Shown here one piece after another: positions 1 through 6,095 of a stretch of DNA of 7,683 bases. The notes beneath the pieces were generated by a model. That model searched no databases and was not told where the DNA came from. It saw only the letters and a program-made list of their open reading frames with translations. The position numbers were made by a program, and so were the translations under genes. Position 1 is the stretch's first letter. Each line of letters starts with the position of its first letter. This DNA is from Ilumatobacteraceae bacterium (GTDB lineage Bacteria > Actinomycetota > Acidimicrobiia > Acidimicrobiales > Ilumatobacteraceae), in NCBI GenBank assembly GCA_030727685.1, contig JANRBC010000037.1, positions 1-7,683 of the forward strand. The letters run 5' to 3'.

Positions 1-272
1 AAATCATTGAACCAGGTCCTGAGAGTCACGCGATAACGATGCGTGTTCACGAGCGCGGTGCCGGCATCACTCAGGCATGTGGCACAGGTGCGTGTGCGAG
101 TGCATGGGCCGCAAGCAAATGGGGGCTCGTTCCGGCGTCGGTTCGAGATGTGCTTGTTCATCAGCCAGGGGGCGATGCGAGCGTTCGATTAAATCATCCT
201 CAGCCAGGTCGTGTCACTTTGATCGGGCCCGCTCACTTTGCTTCGCGCCACAATCTTGAGTTAGCACTGTGA
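1..272 (+). CDS. dapF: Diaminopimelate epimerase, C-terminal part (5' truncated)
   Basis: This is the end of DapF, the cytoplasmic cofactor-independent epimerase that converts LL- to meso-diaminopimelate for lysine and peptidoglycan synthesis. The frame is open from the window edge (first complete codon at base 3) to a TGA at 270-272. It contains the family signature HERGAG followed by ACGTGACAS. The Cys of ACGTG (codon 78-80) is the second of the two catalytic thiols; the first would lie in the missing upstream half. The Glu-Arg of HERG matches the substrate-binding ER pair of the family. The last ~50 residues (…VRLNHPQPGRVTLIGPAHF…) fit the usual C-terminal strand with its GPA motif. About 90 codons are present out of a usual ~270-280. 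The ATG at 39 is an internal Met, because the conserved frame continues upstream of it. The gene is followed after 7 nt by hflX, a common actinobacterial arrangement. Confidence 0.95.
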   Translation, partial: IIEPGPESHAITMRVHERGAGITQACGTGACASAWAASKWGLVPASVRDVLVHQPGGDASVRLNHPQPGRVTLIGPAHFASRHNLELAL

Positions 273-279
273 CTCAACT

Positions 280-1578
280 GTGAATACGCCTTACCAAGAG
301 GCGCTCGGATCAACACTTATCTCGCGTGGCATTCGCGAGCGAATCATTTTGGTCGCCGTCACTTTGCCAGATCGCACCGACGACGAAACTCAAGAATCTT
401 TAGATGAACTCGCACAACTAATTGATACAGCCGGCGCTGATGAAGTTGCTCGCATCACTCAGCGCCGAGACGCACCCGACAGTGCGTTTTACATCGGCAA
501 GGGCAAAGCCGAAGAACTTAAAGAACTTTGTTTGGCTCTTGACTCTGACACTGTTGTGTTCGATAACGAACTTTCACCAGGCCAGCAATTTAATTTAGAA
601 AAACTTTTGGGACGAACGGCGCTCGATCGAACTGCCGTAATTTTAGATATCTTCGCGCAAAATGCGCACACACTCGAAGGTAAAGCACAGGTCGAGTTGG
701 CATTGTTGCGTTATCGCTTGCCGCGCATTCGCCGTGGCGCAAAGGCGGGTTTGTCACAGCAGGCGGGCGGCATCGGCACGCGAGGCCCTGGCGAAACAAA
801 ACTTGAAGTTGATCGTCGCCGCATTGGTGAGCGAATAAGTCGTCTCGACCGCGAGCTCGACAATTTGCAAAAAACTCGTCAAGAACAAAGAAAAGGCCGC
901 GAGCGCAGCGGTCTTGGTTCGGTCGCGATCGTTGGCTACACAAATGCCGGCAAGTCTTCGTTGCTCAACCGCTTGACAAGTGCCGGTGTGTTGGTCGAAA
1001 ACCGACTCTTTGCCACACTCGACCCGACAACTCGGCGACTCGCATTGCCGGGCGGTGAGCCAGTTTTGCTTTCTGACACTGTCGGTTTTGTTCGTCGGTT
1101 GCCGCACGGTTTGATCGAGGCTTTCAAGAGCACTCTCGAAGTCGCAGTCAACAGCGACTTGCTCTTGCATGTTGTTGATGCGTCTGCTGTCGACCCAAAC
1201 GGACAAATCGCCGCAGTGCGCGAAGTGCTCGCAGAAATTGGCGCCGACAATGTGCCCGAACTATTGGTCATCAACAAATCTGATCTCGACCCAGATGAGG
1301 CAAAGCGACTCGTATACGAGCATCAGGGCGCCGTTTCGTTTTCGGCAATGACTGGTGATGGATTAAACGATTTGCTTCTCGCGATCGGCGATCGAATGCG
1401 GGCTTTGACTACCGTGATTGAATTACTAATACCGTATGACAGAGGCGATATTGTCGCCACCGTGCATCGAGAGGGTGAAGTTGTGTCGACAGCAAACGAA
1501 GAAAGCGGCATGCGCGTACGTGCTCGTCTTGCCGATGCAAGTGCCGGGCGATTGAGTGAATTCGTGGTCAACAAATGA
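280..1578 (+). CDS. hflX: GTPase HflX (ribosome-binding GTPase)
   Basis: HflX is a translational GTPase-like protein that binds the large ribosomal subunit and helps split stalled or stress-inactivated 70S ribosomes. The 432-residue length is normal (E. coli HflX is about 426). The N-terminal HflX domain covers roughly residues 20-185, with YIGKGKAEEL (71-80), DNELSPGQQFNLE (95-107) and the family signature GGIGTRGPGETKLE (163-176). A basic, charged helical linker lies at about 177-210. The G domain follows: G1 GYTNAGKSS (219-227), G2 within ATLDPT (245-250), G3 DTVGF (266-270), G4 NKSD (332-335) and G5 SA (355-356). The start is the GTG at 280, 7 nt after the dapF stop; no strong Shine-Dalgarno is visible, so translational coupling to dapF is likely. 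The 3' end overlaps dapC by 4 nt (ATGA). All G motifs are intact, so it should be functional. Confidence 0.97.
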   Translation: MNTPYQEALGSTLISRGIRERIILVAVTLPDRTDDETQESLDELAQLIDTAGADEVARITQRRDAPDSAFYIGKGKAEELKELCLALDSDTVVFDNELSPGQQFNLEKLLGRTALDRTAVILDIFAQNAHTLEGKAQVELALLRYRLPRIRRGAKAGLSQQAGGIGTRGPGETKLEVDRRRIGERISRLDRELDNLQKTRQEQRKGRERSGLGSVAIVGYTNAGKSSLLNRLTSAGVLVENRLFATLDPTTRRLALPGGEPVLLSDTVGFVRRLPHGLIEAFKSTLEVAVNSDLLLHVVDASAVDPNGQIAAVREVLAEIGADNVPELLVINKSDLDPDEAKRLVYEHQGAVSFSAMTGDGLNDLLLAIGDRMRALTTVIELLIPYDRGDIVATVHREGEVVSTANEESGMRVRARLADASAGRLSEFVVNK

Positions 1579-2684
1579 CACAGGGTTTCGTTCCGCCGCC
1601 GTATCCATACGACAGGCTCGACAAGTTCAAATCACTTGCCGACAAATTCGATGGCGGACTAGTCGATCTCTCGATTGGCACGCCGTGTGACGCGCCGTCA
1701 CCTGCAGTTATAGCAGCGCTGTCGGCTTCAAATAGCGAGCGTGGCTACCCGCCGAGCATCGGCACAGAAGCGTTGCGCAACGCTGCGCAGTCGTGGATAC
1801 AACGCAAGTTTGCGATTTCTATTCCGACCTCGCAGATTGCCGCTTGCATTGGCAGCAAAGAGTTCGTTGCTACAACGCCGCAATATATGAAATTGCGAAC
1901 TCCAGATCGTGACACAGTTTTGTTCCCGGCTGTTTCGTACCCGACATATGAGATGGGTGCAATCTTGGCGGGTTGCCGACCAGTTGCAGTGCCAATGACA
2001 CCGACGGGCGGACTTGATGTTGCCAAGATTTCGGCAAGCGACATCAAACGAGCGCTGATGATTTGGACGAATTCACCAAACAACCCGACTGGTGATCTTG
2101 ACGACCTGAAATCTGTAGCCGAATGGGGTCGCAAAAATAATGTGCCTGTCTTTAGCGACGAGTGTTACGTCGAGTTCACATGGTCACGCCAACCAGAGTC
2201 GATTTTGCAGCACGGTATCGACGGTGTCATCGCGTTGCATTCGCTATCTAAAAGGTCAAACTTGGCGGGTGTGCGTGTCGGTTTCTATGCGGGTGATAAA
2301 GAAATCGTCAACTATCTAAAAGAGGTTCGCAAGCATGTCGGCATGCTTGTACCCGGGCCAACCCAGGCTGCTGCAGTTGTTGCTCTAAATGACGATGCAC
2401 ATGTCGCCGTGCAACGCGATGTTTATTTGCATCGTCTAGAACGGCTCGCAACAGTGTTGTCAAAGTGGTCGGGGTTCAAGGTCGATCTGCCAAAGGGCGG
2501 TTTTTATCTCTGGTTCGACGCCAAAGATGGCTGGGCATTTGCCGAAAAACTCGCTGCTGAAGGTGGCGCGCTTGTCAGCCCGGGTGATTTTTATGGTGCA
2601 GGTGGTGCAAATAATGTTCGTGTTGCAGTAGTTGCGCCTGATACGAAGATAGAACTCGTCGCCAAGCGACTTGCAAAAAAGTAA
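1575..2684 (+). CDS. dapC: Succinyldiaminopimelate aminotransferase (DapC), fold-type I PLP enzyme
   Basis: A class I/II aminotransferase of 369 residues. It most resembles actinobacterial DapC, which makes N-succinyl-LL-2,6-diaminopimelate from the keto compound and glutamate in the succinylase branch of lysine synthesis. The N-terminal FVPPPYPYDRLDKFK and DLSIGTPCDAPSP (31-43) are typical of that subgroup. PLP-site residues are visible: TNSPNNPTG (165-173, with Asn170), Asp195 and Tyr198 in FSDECY, and the Schiff-base Lys226 in SLSKRSN, followed by Arg234 in AGVRVGF. Arg349 in NNVRVAV is the expected alpha-carboxylate-binding Arg. The ATG start lies inside the hflX stop (ATGA overlap, 1575-1578), which points to translational coupling. 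Sitting one gene away from dapF supports the DAP role over other aminotransferase activities (LL-DAP or aspartate aminotransferase), which sequence alone does not exclude. Confidence 0.88.
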   Translation: MTQGFVPPPYPYDRLDKFKSLADKFDGGLVDLSIGTPCDAPSPAVIAALSASNSERGYPPSIGTEALRNAAQSWIQRKFAISIPTSQIAACIGSKEFVATTPQYMKLRTPDRDTVLFPAVSYPTYEMGAILAGCRPVAVPMTPTGGLDVAKISASDIKRALMIWTNSPNNPTGDLDDLKSVAEWGRKNNVPVFSDECYVEFTWSRQPESILQHGIDGVIALHSLSKRSNLAGVRVGFYAGDKEIVNYLKEVRKHVGMLVPGPTQAAAVVALNDDAHVAVQRDVYLHRLERLATVLSKWSGFKVDLPKGGFYLWFDAKDGWAFAEKLAAEGGALVSPGDFYGAGGANNVRVAVVAPDTKIELVAKRLAKK

Positions 2685-2693
2685 AATTAAGCA
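2682..2693 (+). promoter_or_regulatory. Candidate leaderless promoter -10 for the SIMPL lipoprotein gene
   Basis: TAAAAT at 2682-2687 matches the actinobacterial TANNNT -10 pattern (5 of 6 to TATAAT). It is separated by exactly 6 nt (TAAGCA) from the ATG at 2694, so transcription would begin at or next to the A of the start codon. No Shine-Dalgarno is visible upstream of this ATG, as expected for a leaderless mRNA. The first three bases of the hexamer are the TAA stop codon of dapC. I see no convincing -35 at 16-18 nt. The region is A-rich, so a chance match is possible. Confidence 0.5.
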
Positions 2694-3440
2694 ATGACAA
2701 ACATTAAAAGAGCAATCGGCTTAATCGGGGCGTGTTCGCTAATTGCAAGTTGCGGTTTTAGTCTCGGCGAAGAAAACACTTGGGACGTAACGCAGCCGAT
2801 CGAAACTGGTGTCACAGTAGAGGCCACAGGTTCGATCAAGGTTGTTCCAGATGCGGTGCAATTCAATTTCTCGGTTTTCGCCATTAATTCGACATCAAGC
2901 GGTGCGCTCGAGCGCGCAACTGGGCTGGCTAGTCAAGCTCGAGAAGCCCTCGGCGAATCAGATATCGACAAAGACGACATTGCCACTCAGAGCGTCAGTA
3001 TTTATCCCGAATATTCATATTCTCAAGATGGCAAGCAAAATTTAATCGGCTTTCGTGCAACACAATCGTTTGCGGTTACTTTGCGCGATACAGCTAGCGC
3101 TGGCGAGGTAGTTGATGCAGTTGTTGCAAGCGTCGGCACAGACTTATCGATCGACACTCTCGCGCCAATTTTGATCGACTCAAAAGACGCAGCCGAACAG
3201 GCTCGGGAGAGCGCGATAAAACTTGCGAAGAAAAAAGCCGAAGACTACGCCGACTTGCTTGGTGTAGATCTCGGCAATGTCATTTCGGTGCGCGAGTTTT
3301 CGACTTCTGGTGCGACACCACAGTCATGGCTGCGCGCCGATCTCGCGGTTGGCGAATCGTCTAAGACAGTCGTAGATCTCGGCACGCAAGAAGTATCGGT
3401 AACTGTTGAAGCGCGATGGGCATTTGTCAGCGGCAACTAA
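2694..3440 (+). CDS. SIMPL-domain (DUF541) lipoprotein
   Basis: A predicted 248-residue exported lipoprotein. Residues 1-20 form a short signal peptide: basic start (MTNIKRA), hydrophobic core (IGLIGACSLIAS) and a lipobox IAS-Cys20, so the mature protein would be lipid-anchored at Cys20 on the outer face of the membrane. Residues ~38-245 are a SIMPL domain. It has the opening GSIKVVPDAVQF (46-57), the central DIATQSVSIYPEYSY (95-109) with GFRATQSF (119-126), the helix AIKLAKKKAEDYADLLGVDLGNV (174-196, KAE motif), and the closing beta strand VSVTVEARWAF. SIMPL proteins have broadly undefined envelope roles, with reported links to signalling and oxidative stress, so no specific function is assigned. 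It begins 9 nt after dapC and may be read through from that operon or use its own leaderless promoter. It converges with the minus-strand acetyltransferase gene, with 20 nt between stops and no U-tract terminator. Confidence 0.9.
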   Translation: MTNIKRAIGLIGACSLIASCGFSLGEENTWDVTQPIETGVTVEATGSIKVVPDAVQFNFSVFAINSTSSGALERATGLASQAREALGESDIDKDDIATQSVSIYPEYSYSQDGKQNLIGFRATQSFAVTLRDTASAGEVVDAVVASVGTDLSIDTLAPILIDSKDAAEQARESAIKLAKKKAEDYADLLGVDLGNVISVREFSTSGATPQSWLRADLAVGESSKTVVDLGTQEVSVTVEARWAFVSGN

Positions 3441-3460
3441 GCAAACCGCGAAGCAAATAG

Positions 3461-3943
3461 CTAAATAACTAGATCGAGTTGCATCACAGTGTGATGCAAA
3501 CCTAGAAACACGGTGTCACGTACTTTGCTCCAGCCTTTGTCGAGATACCAATCTTGCGCGTGCTCTGTATAGAGAAACAATCGCTTATGTCCGAGCGTGC
3601 GAGCCCGAGAAATCACGTGTTCAACTAGCGCCGACCCCGCACCGTGTTTACGTGCGTCTGGCGTGACAAAGACTGCCGCCAACCACGGGCCAGGTTCTGG
3701 TGCATCAGGCAACTCGTCATCGTCAACAAGTGTGGCAACACCGAGCAAGTTGTCGTTATCGTCAAGGGCTGCATAAATCTCAATCAACGTGTCAGGTTTG
3801 CTGGCAGCAAGTTTGTATTGATCAAGGTATGTCTGCACGGTGTCGCTCGGAAACTCGTGGTGCCATGCCGCAAAAGACCACTCGGCGGCAGTCTGCCAAT
3901 GGTGTGGGTGTTCAGCTAGCGCCACAACTTTGAAAGAAATCAT
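3461..3943 (-). CDS. GNAT-family N-acetyltransferase
   Basis: A 160-residue single-domain GCN5-related acetyltransferase, which transfers acetyl from acetyl-CoA to an amine of unknown identity. The clearest element is motif A: LAAVFVTPDARKHGAGSAL (88-106), with the pyrophosphate-binding R-x-x-G-x-G/A pattern at RKHGAG (98-103) after a beta strand. It is followed by the helix ALVEHVISRARTLGH, the strand KRLFLYTE (120-127) and the late motif DWYLDKGW (131-138), the usual Tyr-containing turn of the family. The N-terminus (HWQTAAEWSFAAWHHEFP) resembles GNATs that start with a W-x-x-x-F helix. No signal peptide, so cytoplasmic. It is the only minus-strand gene here, divergent from the kinase gene across 23 nt and convergent with the lipoprotein gene. 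AGGA lies 7 nt before the ATG and could be a Shine-Dalgarno or part of a -10. Its substrate cannot be read from the sequence. Confidence 0.88.
   Translation of the reverse strand: MISFKVVALAEHPHHWQTAAEWSFAAWHHEFPSDTVQTYLDQYKLAASKPDTLIEIYAALDDNDNLLGVATLVDDDELPDAPEPGPWLAAVFVTPDARKHGAGSALVEHVISRARTLGHKRLFLYTEHAQDWYLDKGWSKVRDTVFLGLHHTVMQLDLVI
3479..3499. repeat. Perfect 21-bp palindrome in the 3' end of the acetyltransferase gene
   Basis: Two 10-bp arms (left arm TTGCATCACA) are exact reverse complements around a single central G at 3489. The element lies within the last ~15 codons of the minus-strand gene and 39 nt past the lipoprotein stop, so it falls at the convergent junction. Neither strand has a T-run right after it, so it is not a canonical intrinsic terminator. 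It could still fold in either mRNA as a 3' stabilising or terminating hairpin, or bind a dimeric protein. In the minus-strand reading it encodes LHHTVMQ. Confidence 0.8.
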
Positions 3944-3959
3944 CGCTTTATCCTAAGGT
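3930..3959 (+). promoter_or_regulatory. Candidate promoter of the kinase/lipocalin-like/alkylsulfatase operon
   Basis: TTGAAA at 3930-3935 (5 of 6 to TTGACA), an 18-nt spacer, then TAAGGT at 3954-3959 (TANNNT pattern), followed by 7 nt to the ATG at 3967. This geometry would give a leaderless or nearly leaderless mRNA. The -35 lies within the first codons of the opposite-strand acetyltransferase gene. AAGG at 3955-3958 could instead act as a Shine-Dalgarno with 8-nt spacing. Both readings fit the sequence. Confidence 0.5.
3950..3955 (-). promoter_or_regulatory. Candidate -10 of the divergent acetyltransferase gene
   Basis: Read on the minus strand, 3955 to 3950 is TAGGAT (TANNNT pattern). 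It is followed by six bases (AAAGCG) and then the ATG at 3943, the spacing expected for a leaderless start. It shares the TA step at 3954-3955 with the opposing plus-strand TAAGGT. I see no good -35 on this side. The AGGA inside it could equally be a Shine-Dalgarno. Confidence 0.4.
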
Positions 3960-3966
3960 TTTAACG

Positions 3967-5028
3967 ATGGGCGATATCTCTTCTCACAAAGGGATAAGCA
4001 GCGAATACTTATCAAAGGCCCTCGCGCCGATTTCTGGTGTCGCCAAACTCCGGATCAATTCAATTTTGCCGATCGGCACTGGACAGATGGCCGAAAGTTA
4101 TCGCGTCGAATTTTCGCAAGAGTCTGGTGAAAAAATCGAAAGTGTCGTCGTCAAGGTGCCATCACAAAACGAAAACAGTCGCAGTGCTTCTCGTACAACT
4201 CGTTGCTACGAGCTTGAAACCAGTTTTTATTCGACTCTTCGAAATGACTTAAAAGTCGACACTCCAAAATGTTTTCACGTTTGGTATGACGCACCGTCTG
4301 ATGACTTTGTGCTCGTGCTCGAAGACATTAAAGATGCAAACCAGGGCGATCAGATCACTGGTGCCACGGTCGAACAAGCAGATGCAGCGATAACCCAGTT
4401 AGTTAATTTGCACGCGCCAATGTGGGGGTCTGAAAAACTCGAACAAATAGTTTGGTTACCAAAGCACTCGGTCAATGTCGCAACAGGTACAGGCCAGTTA
4501 TTGCGCTCGGTATTCTCGGGCTTTGCCGAACGTTTTTCTGACAAAGTCAGCAGCGAAATAATCAGTCTTGGGCAAAGACTCGTCTCAAAAATTGATCGGT
4601 ACTACGCGGCGTTTCCGACTTTGCTCACCGTTGCTCACCGCGATTTTCGACTCGACAACCTATTATTCACACCGCAAGGCGACAAAATTGGGGTCAAGGT
4701 TGTCGACTGGCAGACGGTGGGCGCGATGCCAGGTGCAAGCGACTTGGGCTATTTCATCGGTGCAAGTTTCACGGTCGACGGCCGGCGTGATTATGAACAA
4801 ATGTTGGTTCAGAGTTATTGCGAGCGGTTGAAAGCCCAAAAAATTGCCGTGTCGAATAACGAAATTTGGGCGCAATATCGTCTGCTTGGCACATCTGGCT
4901 ACATCATGGCTATCGTCGCATCGATGCTTGTCAAACAAACTGATCGCGGTGACGCCATGTTTGCCGTGATGGCCAATCGCCACGGACAGCAGATGCTTGA
5001 CCTTGAAACAGAAAAACTATTCGCCTAG
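3967..5028 (+). CDS. Ecdysteroid-kinase-like/APH-fold small-molecule phosphotransferase
   Basis: A 353-residue protein kinase-like-fold phosphotransferase predicted to phosphorylate a hydroxyl on a small molecule with ATP. The N-lobe has the Gly-rich turn PIGTGQMAESYRV (35-47), Lys63 in VVVKVP as the likely ATP lysine, and a Glu pair in YELETSFY (81-88) whose E-x-x-FY pattern is typical of the ecdysteroid-kinase-like (EcKL/CHK) group. The hinge region is FVLVLEDI (114-121). The catalytic loop is HRDFRLDNLLF (224-234, Asp226 and Asn231), and the metal-binding Asp247 sits in VVDWQTVG, matching the DWQ…G.P..DL pattern of EcKL enzymes. No signal peptide, so cytoplasmic. It opens a three-gene run with 17 nt before the next start. 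The family includes kinases of steroid alcohols, choline and aminoglycosides; context favours a hydrophobic metabolite over an antibiotic. The substrate is unknown. Confidence 0.85.
   Translation: MGDISSHKGISSEYLSKALAPISGVAKLRINSILPIGTGQMAESYRVEFSQESGEKIESVVVKVPSQNENSRSASRTTRCYELETSFYSTLRNDLKVDTPKCFHVWYDAPSDDFVLVLEDIKDANQGDQITGATVEQADAAITQLVNLHAPMWGSEKLEQIVWLPKHSVNVATGTGQLLRSVFSGFAERFSDKVSSEIISLGQRLVSKIDRYYAAFPTLLTVAHRDFRLDNLLFTPQGDKIGVKVVDWQTVGAMPGASDLGYFIGASFTVDGRRDYEQMLVQSYCERLKAQKIAVSNNEIWAQYRLLGTSGYIMAIVASMLVKQTDRGDAMFAVMANRHGQQMLDLETEKLFA
4621..4640 (+). repeat. Perfect 10-bp tandem duplication at the kinase catalytic loop
   Basis: TTGCTCACCG occurs twice head to tail. The copies are read in different codon phases and encode the residues just before and into the catalytic His-Arg-Asp (LLTVAHR, ~219-225). 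The surrounding reading frame and motif are intact, so this is either chance codon use or an old slippage event that was tolerated. Confidence 0.6.
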
Positions 5029-5045
5029 ATAGATGAGACTCGACC

Positions 5046-6077
5046 ATGGCTAAATTCACCGCGCTAGACGAAAGATTTGCTCATCAGATACCCGAGCCTT
5101 TTCCGAATGTTTTGCATTTTCACCAAGATTGGCGAGAGAGTTTGTTTTTCATCATGCATGAGCGTGAGAAGCCTGGCGATGTCTTGATCTTGACACTCGC
5201 ACACTTTCCATCCCGTCAAGAAATGGATTCGTTGCAACTCGGTCGAGTAGGCGAGTCGCCGATTATGGCTAGACATGTGCGTAAAGTCGACGGCGATCAA
5301 GACGACTTTCAAGTCGGGCCAATCACAATCGATGTTGTTGAACCGCTCAAAAAGATTCGTTTGGTTGCCGCACCAAGTGCGCAAACTCCAGTCAGCTTTG
5401 ATCTCACGTTCACCGCGCGCACCGCGCCATACCAATTGCGTCGTGGCACGATGAAGGCAAAGTACGAAATCATTTGGGATCAGTCGCACATGTTTCAAAG
5501 CGGCATCTATAACGGCTCGTATACGTTTCAAGACAAGACATTTCAAATCAACAATTGGTGGGGTCAGCGTGACCATTCGTGGGGTGTTCGAGCCCATGCA
5601 CGTTGCCCGTTGTGGATGTGGATGCCGATTCAACTCGAAGAAGGCATGCTGAGTGTTTGGCATTGGGAGTACCCGAACGGTGCACGTGTGTACACCGACG
5701 GTTGCTTTGCGCCAAGCAATGGCAGCGAGCCGATACCCGTAATCGATTTTCAGCATGATCTTCATTGGTTGAACAGTTCAGGTCAGCCAGTTTCGTATGA
5801 AAAGTTTGGTGATGACGTCGTCGGATTGGCCGGCACGGTTGTGTTTACATTGCAGGGCGGTCGCAAAATTTCAGTTGAAGCCACTGGTCGCTGGGCGCAG
5901 CGCTATAGCCAAATCGCAAATCGTGCAGACAATGTTCTTGGTGGTGGGTTAAGCGAGATGCAGGTAAAAACCTCTGACGGCGCAACGGGCACCGCGATCT
6001 TCGAAATTACGGGTCAATTTCATCACAAATATTTTCCGATTGCCCGAGGCACGAATTTTCCTCCCGATGGTGCATAG
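5046..6077 (+). CDS. Lipocalin-like DUF7064/DUF7065-type protein (AttH/CrtC-like), function unknown
   Basis: A 343-residue soluble protein without signal peptide or membrane segment. It is rich in alternating beta-strand patterns and aromatic residues, as in two-domain lipocalin-like proteins of the AttH/CrtC superfamily. The strongest motif is NNWWGQRDHSWGVR (169-182); G-x-R-D-H-S-W-G is the hallmark I associate with DUF7064/7065 proteins of actinobacteria. Flanking it are an N-terminal strand block (~20-130), YNGSYTFQDKTF (155-166) before the motif, and LWMWMPIQ and LSVWHWEYPNGARVYTDG (202-219) after it, then a C-terminal block ending in GQFHHKYFPIARG (323-335). Characterised relatives act on or carry isoprenoid-type hydrophobic molecules (CrtC hydrates carotenoids), but no activity can be assigned here. 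The start is the ATG 17 nt after the kinase stop, with only a weak GATGAG-like Shine-Dalgarno. It lies between the kinase and alkylsulfatase genes. The family call rests on motif memory; the fold is an inference. Confidence 0.7.
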   Translation: MAKFTALDERFAHQIPEPFPNVLHFHQDWRESLFFIMHEREKPGDVLILTLAHFPSRQEMDSLQLGRVGESPIMARHVRKVDGDQDDFQVGPITIDVVEPLKKIRLVAAPSAQTPVSFDLTFTARTAPYQLRRGTMKAKYEIIWDQSHMFQSGIYNGSYTFQDKTFQINNWWGQRDHSWGVRAHARCPLWMWMPIQLEEGMLSVWHWEYPNGARVYTDGCFAPSNGSEPIPVIDFQHDLHWLNSSGQPVSYEKFGDDVVGLAGTVVFTLQGGRKISVEATGRWAQRYSQIANRADNVLGGGLSEMQVKTSDGATGTAIFEITGQFHHKYFPIARGTNFPPDGA

Positions 6078-6095
6078 CTAAGTGAGTTCTAAAAA

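Noticed and set aside
39..272. ATG at 39 as the start of a small independent gene
   Set aside because: The same frame upstream of it is open to the window edge and the downstream sequence is the conserved C-terminal half of DapF, so this Met is internal.
590..1277. Overlapping minus-strand open frames opposite hflX
   Set aside because: They lie wholly within hflX, which has every expected motif, and their translations look like antisense of its codons with no family match.
2330..2349. 8-bp inverted repeat (CAAGCATG arm, 4-nt loop) inside dapC
   Set aside because: It is mid-gene, has no U-tract, and codes for ordinary aminotransferase residues. Repeats of this size are expected by chance in a window this long.
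3441..3460. Intrinsic terminator between the convergent stops
   Set aside because: The 20-nt gap has no stable stem followed by a T-run on either strand; the only strong symmetry nearby is the palindrome at 3479-3499.
3644..3933. Plus-strand open frames opposite the acetyltransferase
   Set aside because: The minus-strand frame carries the GNAT motif RKHGAG and a full-length domain; the plus-strand translations show no domain.
3967..5028. Aminoglycoside-resistance phosphotransferase
   Set aside because: The fold is shared, but the DWQ…G.P..DL segment and the E-x-x-FY helix fit the ecdysteroid-kinase-like group better, and there is no resistance or mobile-element context.
5064..5765. Long minus-strand open frame opposite the DUF7064-like gene
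   Set aside because: It has no recognisable domain and is rich in Cys/His/Arg in a pattern that mirrors the opposite coding strand. The plus-strand frame has a clear conserved motif and operon context.
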